NCBI GenBank assembly: GCA_922989275.2 | Contig: OV277862.1 | Location: 47,083,786-47,147,785 of the forward strand | Length of the DNA stretch: 64,000 nucleotides | Direction: 5' to 3' | Source of the DNA: Gari tellinella | Lineage: Eukaryota; Mollusca; Bivalvia; Cardiida; Psammobiidae | Part shown: positions 1 to 10,474 of the stretch, piece after piece | How positions within the stretch are numbered: the stretch's first letter is position 1 | Layout of the letters: each line of letters starts with the position of its first letter | Program-made: the position numbers and the translations under genes | The notes under the pieces: model-generated | Database searches by the model: none | What the model saw: only the letters and a program-made list of their open reading frames with translations | What the model was told of the DNA's origin: nothing

Positions 1-1917
1 TCACCTAACGGCGATTCCAGAGAAACAAACACTTCCAACTTGTTTAGACTGTGACACATACAGTATCTGTATTCTGAGGACTCATTTTGTGACATAGATA
101 TGAACGATAGCTCAGATGATAGTTTTCGAACAGAATACAAAGACATTTTAAATATTGACATTTATTAAAGCTTAACAAGGCATTACGCTAATCTAAACCA
201 CTACCTACATTCTGCATGTAAATCAGTCCGATGATGTGGGTTTGTGTATAAGGAGGAGACCTTTTCACTCTAGAATGCGGAAACTACGCCATATACTGAT
301 TTTGAATACATGACATAGGTGATCACGCTTTCAAAAGGTACCACCTTGTTACATTGGTGGTTTAAAAATAAATGATCAACGTCTGGTATCAATAGAGGCG
401 ATTGTCATAATAACGCGACGTCAATTTCCGATCAGATTTCCAGGTGTTTTATTTTTTAAATTTCCGAACATATTTCCGTGGTTTGTTAATTCTAAAAATA
501 GATTTCCGGTTGTTGGTTTTTTTTTCTTCATTTTTTATTTAGATTTCCGAGATACGTGAGTCCGTGAAATTCCGTGGTTTGTTAACCTCCCAAATACAAC
601 TCGTTGCGACAAAAGTCCCTTCCTCTTGACGTAAGCTATAATAACTATATGTAACGTTTTAAGTGCTTGCATTTTGAGCCGTGGAAGGGTTGTTGTTTCT
701 ATTTTTTGTGTAAAAGTTTCAATTTTGCTCATCAGAAAATTGTTCATGTTCCAATTTGATAACAATCAGACCTCTTTATATCCGTTTCATTGCATTTAAA
801 GTTTGAATTAAGATTATATAAAGCCGTATTATTCATTGGCACCTCACTTGAAATCATGACAGGTCATGATTTCGTTGAAATATAGCAAGTTTTGACAATA
901 TCAGTCCTAAATCTGTTCAACAGTAACCCTCCTCTTAGTAGGTTGCTCGGCTCCTATCAGGCACCTCATAGCCTCGAAGGCACCTCTTTTAGAAAATTAG
1001 CCCATAATATTCAATGTTGCGTGTTCCGATTCACATAAAGTATACCAAACAGCCAATAGTGTTCGTGTGCATCTTAAAGCTGCGTTAGATGCAGAATGAA
1101 TTCGTGCATTGCACTTTTTTGTACATAAATGTTGATGTTTTGACCACTTTCGGTTTGAAAATGATCGTGTAACGTTTGCGCCGAATGAAATTGGGGCGCC
1201 ACATCGCAATAATGGAGCATACGATGATAACTAATTCGTCAAGTGGACATTTTTACGTGGAACTACATTCCCCGATTTCTAGAAAAAAGCAGAAAAAATA
1301 CTGTTTTGAAGCAAAATCGAAACTTGACTCACCTTTCTGCCATGTTTTTTGTGGCCTCTATCAACGCCCGGAAATGGCTTCTCATCTAAATCGTAGTAGC
1401 TCTAAAAGAGCTGCCTAATAAGTCGACAGGGTGTGTATACACGTTACAACATGAAACGAACAGTAATGCACAACAGAGCTCCAGACAAGAGGGGTTAAAT
1501 TAAGTTGTTAGACATTTATCGTTCAAAGCTGCAACAAAACGCGCGGTACGACTACTCATTAGAATCGTATCTTCGAGACGATTCCAATGAATAGTTACAC
1601 CGTAGGTCTGTTCTGTTCTGTTCTAATTTACACATAGAATTTTTAGTTTTGAAATCTCACCTTATTTGGAGCCCCGTTAAAGCAAAGTTAACCAACATCT
1701 ATTCAATAAAACGTTTTTGCTAAACCCTTAATTTCATTGCAAATAGTTTGGTGCCAGATCAGACGCCTGGTAACCCGACGTATGCTTACGTTTTAAACTT
1801 CTTGCATTTCACTGTTAAATGTTATGTAAAATAGTGTTATAAACTTGTCACCATTGCCATTTTAAAGTTGTAAACTCAATTTAATTGCGCGACATAATAT
1901 CAATTGTCACTTCATTT
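1..1917. other. Anonymous AT-rich DNA, no supported gene
   Basis: Several short open frames occur here (535-765 minus, 997-1209 minus, 1176-1418 plus) but none shows a recognisable domain, signal peptide or splice context, and 997-1209 and 1176-1418 overlap on opposite strands. The motif ATTTCCG recurs about seven times between 424 and 580. A short TGTTC run lies at 1606-1625 and a small imperfect hairpin around 1553-1600. I see no transposon ends that enclose the region. Confidence 0.6.
850..873. repeat. Short perfect hairpin, 11-bp arms
   Basis: GAAATCATGAC at 850-860 is followed after two bases by its exact reverse complement at 863-873. It is too short and isolated to assign a role. Confidence 0.6.
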
Positions 1918-2190
1918 GTCGTGCGTCGCATGTCGTGGTTTGAAGTCGGCGCACGATACGACGCATGACAATTCATCCGTCGCACAACACGACGCACGAC
2001 AACACGATACGACGCACGACAACGCGACAATTCATTTTGTCGAGGTCAAATGATTAACCAGGGGAGAGTGACGAAGCACAATGTTAGTGTTCAAATGTCG
2101 TGCGTCGTATCGCATTGTCGTGCGTCGTGTCGTACGTCGGATGAATTGTATCGTGTGTCGTGCGTCGACCTCAAAACCACGACATACAAC
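1918..2190. repeat. Foldback built of GTCGTGCGTCG-type blocks
   Basis: The left half carries blocks such as CGACGCACGACAA and the right half their reverse complements such as TTGTCGTGCGTCG. The outer ends pair too: ATGTCGTGGTTT near 1930 with AAACCACGACAT near 2174. A spacer of about 55 bases near 2045-2095 separates the halves. Within each arm the CGACGCACGACA block repeats three or four times with changes. CpG is strikingly frequent in an otherwise AT-rich setting. It looks like a small foldback element or a decayed MITE; no coding content. Confidence 0.6.
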
Positions 2191-2299
2191 ACTTCAAATG
2201 GCACTAACGGAATTCCGTAATGAACATTAAAAAGTATACACAATTTCCAATTGTTACAAATAAAACTGATATTTCATTTATAAAACTAAAAAAAAAAAT

Positions 2300-2375
2300 A
2301 AGTTCACATCGTCTTATTGGGTGGTTCACATCGTCTGCTAAATCGGTTCACATCGGCGGTGGTTCACATCGTACC
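2300..2375 (+). repeat. Four spaced copies of GTTCACATCG
   Basis: GTTCACATCG occurs four times within 75 bases, separated by 8-13 bases of differing sequence. A minor direct-repeat cluster of unknown meaning. Confidence 0.6.
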
Positions 2376-3127
2376 TAAACCTTTAGGATTAAGAAGCACC
2401 TTAGGAATTATCTAGGAGTGAACGTTTATTGGATTTAAATGCATTAAAAAGCCTCTTTATAAATCAATAGATTTTGTAAAAACGGACTTATATGAACTGA
2501 AAATTATATAACACCCTATTATGTGGTATTATCCTGTATTATCCGGTAATACGTGTAACCCGTATTCACATACCTGTAGAAATTCTCAGATCCTCCAATG
2601 CCGACAAGACAGTAGGCGTTTGTCAGCTTGGCAAACACACCGATATCATTTTTACCTTCAAACTGCGCGCGTACAGCCATAACTTAAACACTATCAGTAT
2701 CGGACAGAGCTGTTACTTATATATTCAGTTCTATTTCAAGTCTTTATGCAATGTGATTTCTGTCTCTAATATTTCACAATCAGTGTCAGAACCATGTGTA
2801 GTGTGTTATACGTCATTAGTTTCTGCGCAAATAGTTTGGTTCTCTTACAAGTGTATTAGATATAGAGCCAGGTACCATCTTCTATAAAAATTTAATTTTC
2901 CTCTGCAGAGTTATCGTTCGTGACTGATAATTCGTACCATAACCATTTCGTACCATCTCGACTTCTGCTCCTTCGTACCACACTATTTGCAATTTTGTAA
3001 CATACCTTTTATTGGACGCCATTTTACTTTTAAATAATTCACATTTTCTGATATTACCAAATCGAATAGAATACTCAAAAAAAGTAAATGATATTTCAAC
3101 TTGACTTCAACTTCAACTTGTTTCTGC

Positions 3128-3161
3128 CACGAATGAATAATAACGTTATTATTCATTCGTG
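3128..3161. repeat. Perfect 34-bp palindrome
   Basis: CACGAATGAATAATAAC at 3128-3144 is followed immediately by its exact reverse complement at 3145-3161, with no loop. The same opening motif CACGAATGAAT recurs in a smaller palindrome near 3983-3998, so both may come from the same repeat. Confidence 0.75.
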
Positions 3162-3478
3162 TTTTCTGCCGAACAATCAATCAAGTTTTCCAAGTTTTAT
3201 TGATAACAACCGCAAAGTCCCGTATAACGGGATCGATACATCAGCAAGTAATTACATCAAGAATATATATACGCAAGACATATACACACAAATGACATGA
3301 GACAGACTGTCTCGAATCACAACGGAAATCGGCTACACTCTTAAAAAGTGGATTAAATAAACAGTCGATTGAGTTGAAGGATGAGCTGTCAATCTAAACT
3401 AAAAACTAAAAAAAAAAAGCTGTCAATCAATCAATTGGTTAAGCAATCGGTCTTTCGAGTAAGGGTAAGCGAAGAAGC

Positions 3479-3536
3479 CTCTCTCTGTCTCTCTCTCTCT
3501 CTCTCTCTGTCTCGCTCTCTCTCTCTCTGTCTCTCC
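3479..3536 (+). repeat. CT-rich microsatellite
   Basis: A run of CT dinucleotides interrupted by TGTCT and CGCT. Both strands are open through it, giving low-complexity Ser/Leu and Arg/Glu peptides that are artefacts of the repeat. Confidence 0.9.
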
Positions 3537-3799
3537 AAGTATGTAACAAGTCATGTTTGTGGTGACACGATTATAAGTGACAGGCGCTGTGAGGAAAAAG
3601 TTCGCTAAAAATGTCACTGAAATTCAGTTAAAACTTTTAATTGTAAACTTCAGTCCATCGTGCACATAACTGTTTAAAACAGAGAATGGGCTAAAAGACC
3701 ACGAGCACATGGAGCATGCAGTCAGTCCATTTATTACCCATAAATTAGTAATAGATCACTTATTCGAATTGGTGATATATTACATGTCTATTGGTTCTC

Positions 3800-3831
3800 C
3801 CAGAGGCAGTGTATGGTATACACTGTCTCTG
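3800..3831. repeat. Short hairpin between two GGTTCTCCC copies
   Basis: CAGAGGCAGTGTAT pairs with ATACACTGTCTCTG with one mismatch. Direct copies of GGTTCTCCC lie at 3793-3801 and 3831-3839. The surrounding 3.73-3.92 kb has scattered GTGATATA and TTACCCAT motifs but no clear element ends. Confidence 0.5.
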
Positions 3832-4452
3832 GTTCTCCCTTTTCAAAGTGATATCAATTATTCACTGGCTGAAATGGGTGATATCACCTATTACCCATCT
3901 GGATAAGTGATATATCATATCTGAATATGTTATTTCACAAAATGCAAAAAGATCTAAATAAATGTGATAAAATCATTAAATGCACGAATGAATTCGTGTA
4001 AAATGTAAAATGACACAATTCAATTCAATTCAAATGTTATTTAACGTTTGTGCATATCATTTAACAGTCAAACAATAGCTATGTATTGTTATTTACCGAC
4101 ACGTACAGTGTAGTCAGTGTAACAACTAATATGCAGATTACGCACATTAGACTGGCGCCAGTCCCTGTACGTAATATTTTAGTATTAATTCCATTTTATT
4201 CATACGGGATTATCTTTTCCAAGCCATGCAGGATTAAAATTTAGTCCTGGACTCTGTTGTAGGAATAAACCACCAGTGACAAACCATTGAACTACAGAAT
4301 TTATTAACAAAACAGTATATAATTATCGGACTTGTAGCAAAATAAACTAGCTATAGTCTAAAGCACATAAACGCGATCATATTTACATTCGTCCCATTCA
4401 GTTCAATTGAACAAAGTGACGTTTATTTCGTATAAACGCAATTTTTCTAGGG

Positions 4453-4463
4453 ACGGGACTTGT
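4453..4463. repeat. Left target-site duplication of the LINE
   Basis: ACGGGACTTGT here is repeated exactly at 7929-7939, directly outside the retrotransposon body. A matching 11-mer just outside both ends is unlikely by chance, so I read it as the duplication made at insertion. It fixes the element at about 4464-7928. Confidence 0.7.
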
Positions 4464-4633
4464 TTAGTTTAAACATATTTATTGCATATAATATATATGC
4501 AGGGGATTGGGCTACAAGTTTTTACAACATTATATAATGCCCGCTCCCCAGATATTAACGAAACAGTGACATGACAATAATAGAGGTAACATTACTATTT
4601 TCAGTATAAATAGCATAGCAATTTGAAAACAAA

Positions 4634-6163
4634 TTACCATGTTAATATCATCATAAAGAGCAGAGAAAGAGAGGAAGGAAGAAAAGTGCTAAGATCAAAT
4701 TCTTGAATTAAAAAACGGTTGGAGGCTCGGATGTAACGATGAACTGCATTAGAAATAACTTTGTTGCAATCAGGAGAACAGTTTGGGTTTCCAAATAGTA
4801 AAATGTCTAAATTGACAGTTGTTATAGGTATTATATCATGGAATAGAATATCCCGCATATGTACATAGTTTGGACAATCTAAAAAGTAATGGAAAGCATT
4901 TTCACATTGATATCCACATATACATGCTGGGTCGTTTATTAAATTACACCTGAATAGATCGGAATTTAGTAAGCTACAGTTATGCCTAATTCTGGTGTGA
5001 ACAATATCCAACCGTCTATTGCCGAAAAAATAGTGAAAATGGGATTTCGGTGTTACTATGGTTAAGGACGATTTAAATGCAGAAATAGTTTCCTTAGTAC
5101 GAATACTATTGTCTAAATTATTCCATAGCCTTACTGACGTTGGTATATATGATTTGTCACTGAGGGTTAATCTATTGCTTGGCATAGTATAGTTATCATT
5201 ATTTCTTAAAGGATACGAAGACATAGTTGATACTAAAGGTGGTAATAGGTCATTAAGATAGTGTGGTACCATATTATTATGTATTTTATAGAACAATAGT
5301 AATTTTCGTCTTTCTCTTCGTTCGTAAAGTGGTTCAAGGCCTGATTCAAAGTATATAAGTTCCCTTTTGCAAAATATGGGAAGGCCACATGCTATTCTAG
5401 CAGCTTCTAACTGTACATTTTCTAACCTTTGTCTATCGATAGCTGAGCAACCGTCCCATAACTCACACGCGTATTCAAGAATAGGAAGTATGAAGCATTT
5501 ATAAATTCTGATAAGGGTCTTTTTATTTAAAATGTATTTAAGTTTTCTTAAGGTGTTTACTTTCTTCATACCAGATTCATATATAGTGTTAATGTGAGCT
5601 GTCCATTTTGCATCTTTTGATAGAGTTACTCCTAGATGACGATGTGTATCTACAGGATTCAATGTAGTATTGTCAAATATTAAGGATTTATCTTCATTAT
5701 CTAATGTATTGGAGATGAACAAAATTTCTGTTTTCGAAGGATTAAATCGAGTAAGCCATGACTTTGACCATTCATTTAATACAGTTAAATCTCTATTCAT
5801 AAAAGTTTCAATGTCTAATGTGTTAAAGGAAGAATACGAAAGGGATGTATCGTCTGCAAACAGGCGAGTTAGACTTTCTAAGTTATCAGCTATGTCATTA
5901 ATATACAATAAAAATAATAAAGGGCCTAACACAGACCCCTGTGGGACACCAGCATTAGTATTACCATAATTTGAAATATTACTGTTTAATAAGACTGACT
6001 GATGTCTGTTGGAGAGATAACTCACTAACCATTTTAAAAATTGACCATTAAACCCATAACAATGTAACTTTTTAATAAGACCTTTGTGCCATACTCTATC
6101 AAACGCTTTAGAGATATCGCAAAATATTAAACACACATGTTTCTTTCCTCTAGCGATTGACAA
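4634..6163 (-). CDS. LINE ORF2 3' part: RT palm and Cys/His C-terminus (frameshifted)
   Basis: This continues the same polymerase in another frame. Residues are counted from a TTG that is not a real start. The palm begins DISKAFD at 16-22 (first catalytic Asp), then GVPQGS at 72-77 and FADD at 102-105 with both catalytic Asp residues present, then HLGV near 176-179. After the thumb, a Cys/His cluster (C406, C414, C416, C420, H424, C430) resembles the C-terminal knuckle of CR1/I-type LINEs. It overlaps the preceding frame by 37 bases. The overlap lies in a purine-rich stretch, so a small indel is the likely break. No product would link the endonuclease to this half without correcting it. Confidence 0.85.
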   Translation of the reverse strand: MSIARGKKHVCLIFCDISKAFDRVWHKGLIKKLHCYGFNGQFLKWLVSYLSNRHQSVLLNSNISNYGNTNAGVPQGSVLGPLLFLLYINDIADNLESLTRLFADDTSLSYSSFNTLDIETFMNRDLTVLNEWSKSWLTRFNPSKTEILFISNTLDNEDKSLIFDNTTLNPVDTHRHLGVTLSKDAKWTAHINTIYESGMKKVNTLRKLKYILNKKTLIRIYKCFILPILEYACELWDGCSAIDRQRLENVQLEAARIACGLPIFCKRELIYFESGLEPLYERRERRKLLLFYKIHNNMVPHYLNDLLPPLVSTMSSYPLRNNDNYTMPSNRLTLSDKSYIPTSVRLWNNLDNSIRTKETISAFKSSLTIVTPKSHFHYFFGNRRLDIVHTRIRHNCSLLNSDLFRCNLINDPACICGYQCENAFHYFLDCPNYVHMRDILFHDIIPITTVNLDILLFGNPNCSPDCNKVISNAVHRYIRASNRFLIQEFDLSTFLPSSLSLLFMMILTW

Positions 6164-7899
6164 ATACCTTCATACATTTCTATCAATTGGTAAACAGTTG
6201 TATGGCCGGGTAGAAAACCTGATTGTAGATTATAAAATAAATCATTGTCAAGTAGATAATTATACATATGTTTAAAGACAACCCTCTCAAAAACTTTACC
6301 AACACATGAAATTAGAGCCACTGGTCTATAATTCATTACTTCATGACGGTCGCCTTTTTTAAAAAGAGGAATAACAGTTGCTTTTTTCCACAAAGAGGGG
6401 AAGCGCTGTGTATTTAGAGACATGTTAAATAAAATACATAACGGTTTATTGACTGAATTGGATGTGTATTTAAGCATTTGATGACTAATTAAATCACAAC
6501 CAGATGCTTTCCCAAATTTGAGAATGCGAAGAATATCGGACATTTCATTTTCAGTTATATTATGCAAATTAAAAGATGAGTTTGTTCGACTGTCAAAATT
6601 TGGTACTTCAGTTTCACTATCATCAATAGTCGAAATAGAGCAAAAGTATTTATTTAACATTTCGGCCTTTTCTTGGTCGTCAGAGACAATTGCATTATTC
6701 TGGTTATCAAATAGAGGGTGGATAAGGGAAGAAGAACCTACTTGTTTTGTTAATCTATTAATAAGTTTCCAATAGGATCTTGAATCACATGTATATAAAC
6801 GATCAATAAGTATATTGGCATTTTCATAAAATAACACCCGAGCAAATTTTTTCATGTTGTTTACTTTATTTCGTTGTCGTTTAAAGTGACTTAAGTTTAA
6901 TGTTGTTTTGTTGTGCCTGTATTTGTGATGCAGTTTTTCTCTGATTTTTATTTCACGTCTTAATTCAGATGTCATCCAAGGTTTATCTGAAGGTCTTAGT
7001 GTAATCATTTTAGATGGTATACACTGTTTAGCCATTGATAAATATTGGGCGGTGAATCTGTCACATGCATCGTCAACTGACGATGCACCGACAAATAAGC
7101 CAGCCCAATCAAATTCATCAACTAAGTTATTAAATTTTTCATAATCACCTTTTTTGTACATCCATATTTCTCTTTTGTACGAACTATTTAATTTTCCCAC
7201 TATGTTTATATATGTTACACATGCATTATGGTCACTTATTAATCTATCAATATCAATTACAGAAGAGTTGTTAAAGGAGACGGGATCACTTATTAGTATT
7301 GGATCTAAAAGAGTGCTACACGTGGGTCCTATTCGGGTTGGTTCTGTTATGGTATTTGTAAGATTAAATCTAGTAATTATATCGTATAGTGGATATCTGT
7401 TTATGTTTGAAAGCATATCTACATTTATATCACCAGTTAAAATCAAATTAGTTGACGTTTCGTAAGCCTTATCTATAGCAAATTCTAAATATTCCCAAAA
7501 ACTATTGTTTGAATTTGGTGGCCGATAAATTGTCCCTAACATTATTGATTGGTTGTTTATTTTTATATCAATCCATACTGATTCATAAGGTGCTGATTCT
7601 ATATCAAACCTTCTTTTACAAAATAGTGATTCAGAACAATAAACTAATATACCCCCTCCCGCGAAATTTCTATCCATCCTAAACGGTTCTGAGAAATTTT
7701 CTATTAACAAGTCAGACATAGGAATATTGTTATCAAGGTGGGTTTCTGTTAAGCACAATATGTTGTAATCTGATGCAACATCTAATAAAACATCTAATTT
7801 AGTTCTTATACTGCGAGTGTTCCAATTAAAAATAGACAATTCAGAAAACGGACCAGGATTAAGTTCAACATCCATCGATAGTTTGAGTAAAATTAACAA
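6127..7899 (-). CDS. LINE ORF2 5' part: 2A-like motif, APE endonuclease, RT N-terminus
   Basis: This is the first half of the retrotransposon polyprotein. Counting from a TTG codon at 7899, DVELNPGP lies at residues 10-17 after a Leu/Ile-rich stretch, matching the D-x-E-x-N-P-G-P ribosome-skipping motif. Endonuclease landmarks follow: FNWN near 24-27, TETH at 51-54, YRPP at 125-128, GDIN at 156-159 and SDH at 222-224. The reverse transcriptase starts near 460 (KFGKASGCD), with the finger motif VIPLFKKGD near 509-517, NYRP at 523-526 and QSGF at 559-562. The frame is open upstream of 7899 to a TGA at 7978-7980, but that extends past the target duplication into flanking DNA. There is no upstream ATG, so the true start was lost by truncation. 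The frame ends at 6127 because of a frameshift. Confidence 0.85.
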   Translation of the reverse strand: MLILLKLSMDVELNPGPFSELSIFNWNTRSIRTKLDVLLDVASDYNILCLTETHLDNNIPMSDLLIENFSEPFRMDRNFAGGGILVYCSESLFCKRRFDIESAPYESVWIDIKINNQSIMLGTIYRPPNSNNSFWEYLEFAIDKAYETSTNLILTGDINVDMLSNINRYPLYDIITRFNLTNTITEPTRIGPTCSTLLDPILISDPVSFNNSSVIDIDRLISDHNACVTYINIVGKLNSSYKREIWMYKKGDYEKFNNLVDEFDWAGLFVGASSVDDACDRFTAQYLSMAKQCIPSKMITLRPSDKPWMTSELRREIKIREKLHHKYRHNKTTLNLSHFKRQRNKVNNMKKFARVLFYENANILIDRLYTCDSRSYWKLINRLTKQVGSSSLIHPLFDNQNNAIVSDDQEKAEMLNKYFCSISTIDDSETEVPNFDSRTNSSFNLHNITENEMSDILRILKFGKASGCDLISHQMLKYTSNSVNKPLCILFNMSLNTQRFPSLWKKATVIPLFKKGDRHEVMNYRPVALISCVGKVFERVVFKHMYNYLLDNDLFYNLQSGFLPGHTTVYQLIEMYEGICQSLEERNMCV

Positions 7900-7928
7900 A
7901 ATTAGCTGAAAATCATTATTTTGTAAAT

Positions 7929-7939
7929 ACGGGACTTGT
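7929..7939. repeat. Right target-site duplication of the LINE
   Basis: Exact match to 4453-4463, immediately beyond the 5' end of the minus-strand retrotransposon. Confidence 0.7.
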
Positions 7940-8456
7940 GGATATCCTTGCAGTGGATGCGGGGCTGATAAATCTGCTCACTGCGAATCATGTTAGCAAC
8001 CTCTTATATGGATAAAAACATAAATTCATACTAGTAAAATATTCATTTAATATCATAAATTTCAGCAAATATAATGTAAATATAAGAAATGAACTGAATT
8101 TTTCGGCGTTCAAGCGAAAGAAAACGACAGAAAATGATCGGCAAATTCAATGAATCGCCCTACGACGATTCATAGAATTTGTCGATCATTTGCTGTCGTC
8201 TATTTCGCCTAAATGCCGGATTTGTTGTTATTCATGTCTTAAATACATAATTAATTAATTATACAATATATTACGTTACTGAATATCAATACCTTAAACT
8301 GAACATTTAAGATTAAAAGCTGCGTGAAAGATGCTAGTCTGGATCAGAGGCCTAAAACATTTAAAAAGAAAACTTAATATACCAAAGGCTAGCTGTCAGA
8401 GATAAGTGAAAGGACAGATAAGATAAATCTAAACCATATATCACCTAAAATCAGAT
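7940..8456. other. No gene; contains an imperfect hairpin at 8102-8219
   Basis: The hairpin pairs TTCGGCGTTCAAGCG near 8102 with its degenerate complement ending near 8219, and GAAAATGATCG with CGATCATTTGC inside. Both halves meet near ATGAATCG and CGATTCAT. Outside it the sequence is AT-rich without recognisable structure. Confidence 0.5.
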
Positions 8457-8492
8457 GGTGGTGGTGGTGGACGGATGGTGGTGGTGGGGGTT
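8457..8492 (+). repeat. GGT microsatellite
   Basis: Imperfect GGT repeats interrupted by ACGGAT. Confidence 0.85.
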
Positions 8493-8516
8493 GATCAGCA
8501 ACTTACACGTCATTAG

Positions 8517-8728
8517 CCCCTTCACTGTCTTACCCCGAGTACACTAGTAATTTGAAAACAGCTTGGATCCTGATCAGACGCCGTGTAACGCGGCGTCTGA
8601 TCAGGATACAAACTATTCTACACTCATTTCAATATTTCATAAGTCAAAATAACTAAATATTTAATTTTAGAGATAAAAGCAGACGCCACTAAGTGTTTAA
8701 AATTGATGACGTCATGGCAGTGAAGGGG
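8517..8728 (+). mobile_element. MITE, CCC ends with TTAA-like flanks, TGATCAGACGCC hairpin
   Basis: The left end reads TTAG then CCCCTTCACTG and the right end CAGTGAAGGGG then TTAA: terminal inverted repeats with a TTAA-type flank, as in piggyBac-class elements. The middle holds the palindrome CTGATCAGACGCCGTG paired with CGGCGTCTGATCAG at about 8566-8625. It has no coding capacity. Relatives lie at 51425, 52637 and 53144. The superfamily is inferred only from TTAA and CCC/GGG ends. Confidence 0.6.
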
Positions 8729-8734
8729 TTAAGA

Positions 8735-9229
8735 TTCAAGATGAAAGACAAATGAAACTGAGACAGTCACACCATTTTGGCATGGGTGTCAACGTTCGGC
8801 CAATTAAACTCATACAGTGTACCCTCTTTAGAACGACATTCCAGTTTTAAGAAATAATACTTGTCAATGTTTGTGTTTCTTCATGCCGAAAGAGACCAAA
8901 GCAGCGAGCTCCACGCAGCTCTCTGCATTACTTATTTCAGTGTAGAGCCGGAGAGCAGTTCACAGACCGTAGAACGAAATGTTTTAAACAATACTCTCCG
9001 TGTGTTTGGTTGAGTATTGTTTAATCCATGGCTGAGTTACATCCTTAATTTATAAAAAAATAAAGATTTAAACTGTCCAAGAATTATATAACAAACATTA
9101 GCCAACTGGTTCCAAAGTGATTTGGTAATCCCTACAATCAAGATCCATCAGACAGGCACAAGGTCAACGGTACAACTCCCGAACTCCCATTTAGACCCAC
9201 AGCATTTACAGCAAGAACACAGCCCAGAA
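8735..9229. other. No recognised feature
   Basis: I see no element ends, no long open frame and no RNA-gene signature here. Confidence 0.5.
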
Positions 9230-10370
9230 GTAGCAGTGATCTATTTTCTACTTTCTTCTAATAACAGGCGTTAAAGAAGTGTGTTTTCAGACGTTTTTTC
9301 AAGGCTGCAACTGAGTTGACATCTCTTATCACATATTCTCACGAGATAGGACCATGTCTACAAAATTCATGTCGCTCGCATATAACTCTTAGTAAACATG
9401 TTCATCGACTGCCCAATCAAATTATTTTCACAGGGTATATATATACTCTTAAATATACATGCTAGTTTAAGTGTTTGAAAGTGTTTGTTGTTCGAGGGAA
9501 CCCCTTGAATGTACTAAACTAGTCCAAAATCGGCTGTCGCCAGGCAGGGTGTTATTAAAAGAAAGTTACCCTGCAATCAAAAAATACATTTTTGGGCTGG
9601 TGTGCTGCCCAATGTCAACAATTTCAAATTAACAAACGGTTTCTAGTGTTGAACTATCTTTTTTATTTACACACCTCAGCGTTGCAGTGTCGCCAAAACT
9701 GTTGTAATCTACGATACCATTAAAGTGCATACAACTACGATGACTAAACACAGGGTCATTCTCATAAACAATGGGTAAAAGTTCTTGAAAACACTTTGAA
9801 ATAAATATAGAAACCGAAAAAAGACCTAAATGCTATGATATTCTCTGAACAAAAAGATTAAGCCACAGTAATAGATAGTATGGTTAACGATGTAAGCTAC
9901 GTTACACAGATATTACAGCTCTCTGTATATATAAAACCAAATAACTGATGTATATATAAATAAATGCCTGATGGTAGAGTGTTGCAGAGCTTTGGGTCTG
10001 CATTGTTTTAATTCTCGTATGAATTTGGAGCTTAGATTAGATGCAATTTATTTCTGCCACAAAACTATCGAACATCTTTTCCCAGTGCAGGACTACTGCA
10101 TATAATTTTCTTTTATTCAATATGTTTTTCTTTCGCAATCAGTGCATGTAAAATAAATATGTAATCCGTGTTAGATTTATTTTTTCTGGAGACCAAATTG
10201 ACTGTCTATAAGTAGACCATTTAACTAGGCGTGTTACTAGTAGCTTAGACTATATTTTCGACAGAATATTATTTAATGTTATTCCGTGGAAACTCTTTGA
10301 TTCATGTGAACCCCCCTTGCAAATTGGCACTTCAGCCCAATAATCTGGAACTATGCCTTCCTTTATTATT
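9230..10370 (-). pseudogene. Decayed LINE reverse transcriptase remnant
   Basis: Read on the minus strand with several stops and frameshifts, 10370-10040 gives fragments resembling PDYWAEVPICKGG and FHGITL...LSKI...RL.KW, which fit the fingers region of LINE reverse transcriptases (W..VPI.KGG, YRGITL, KIFS..L..RL). A KAFDS-like fragment (KMFDS) follows. Further on, 9330-9240 reads VNSVAALKKRLKTHFF, very like the C-terminal tail of LINE ORF2 proteins (SLPxxIRxxxSvxxFKKxLKTxLF). The part between is unrecognisable. It is unrelated in detail to the LINE at 4.5-7.9 kb. Confidence 0.45.
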
Positions 10371-10387
10371 ATTATTATTATTATTAT
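10363..10387 (+). repeat. ATT microsatellite
   Basis: About eight ATT repeats, directly before a stretch reading TTTATATAGCTCTTTTCACA, a motif common beside repeats in aquatic animal genomes. Confidence 0.85.
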
Positions 10388-10474
10388 ACTACCAGATTTA
10401 TATAGCTCTTTTCACACAGGAATTGTGCGTTCAAAAGCGCTTCACATGAAATAACATAAATGTACATACAAAGC

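Larger units (their letters stand above)
4464..7928 (-). mobile_element. 5'-truncated CR1/jockey-like non-LTR retrotransposon
   Basis: On the minus strand the element runs from 7928 to about 4464. It carries a 2A-like motif, an APE-type endonuclease, a reverse transcriptase and a Cys/His-rich C-terminus, then a roughly 170-base 3' untranslated region with AATAAA (reverse complement of 4478-4483). There is no upstream gag-like ORF1, and the 5' end stops a few codons before the 2A motif, as expected for 5' truncation by incomplete reverse transcription. An 11-bp duplication flanks it. One frameshift (6127-6163) breaks the pol frame; the rest is open, so the insertion looks fairly young. The clade (CR1, jockey or relative) is inferred from motif style only. 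Confidence 0.85.

Noticed and set aside
3381..3617. Open frames on both strands through the CT microsatellite
   Set aside because: Low-complexity translation of a dinucleotide repeat.
10388..10450. TTTATATAGCTCTTTTCACA motif as a promoter (TATA box)
   Set aside because: This motif is commonly associated with repeat tails in aquatic animals and has no gene downstream here.
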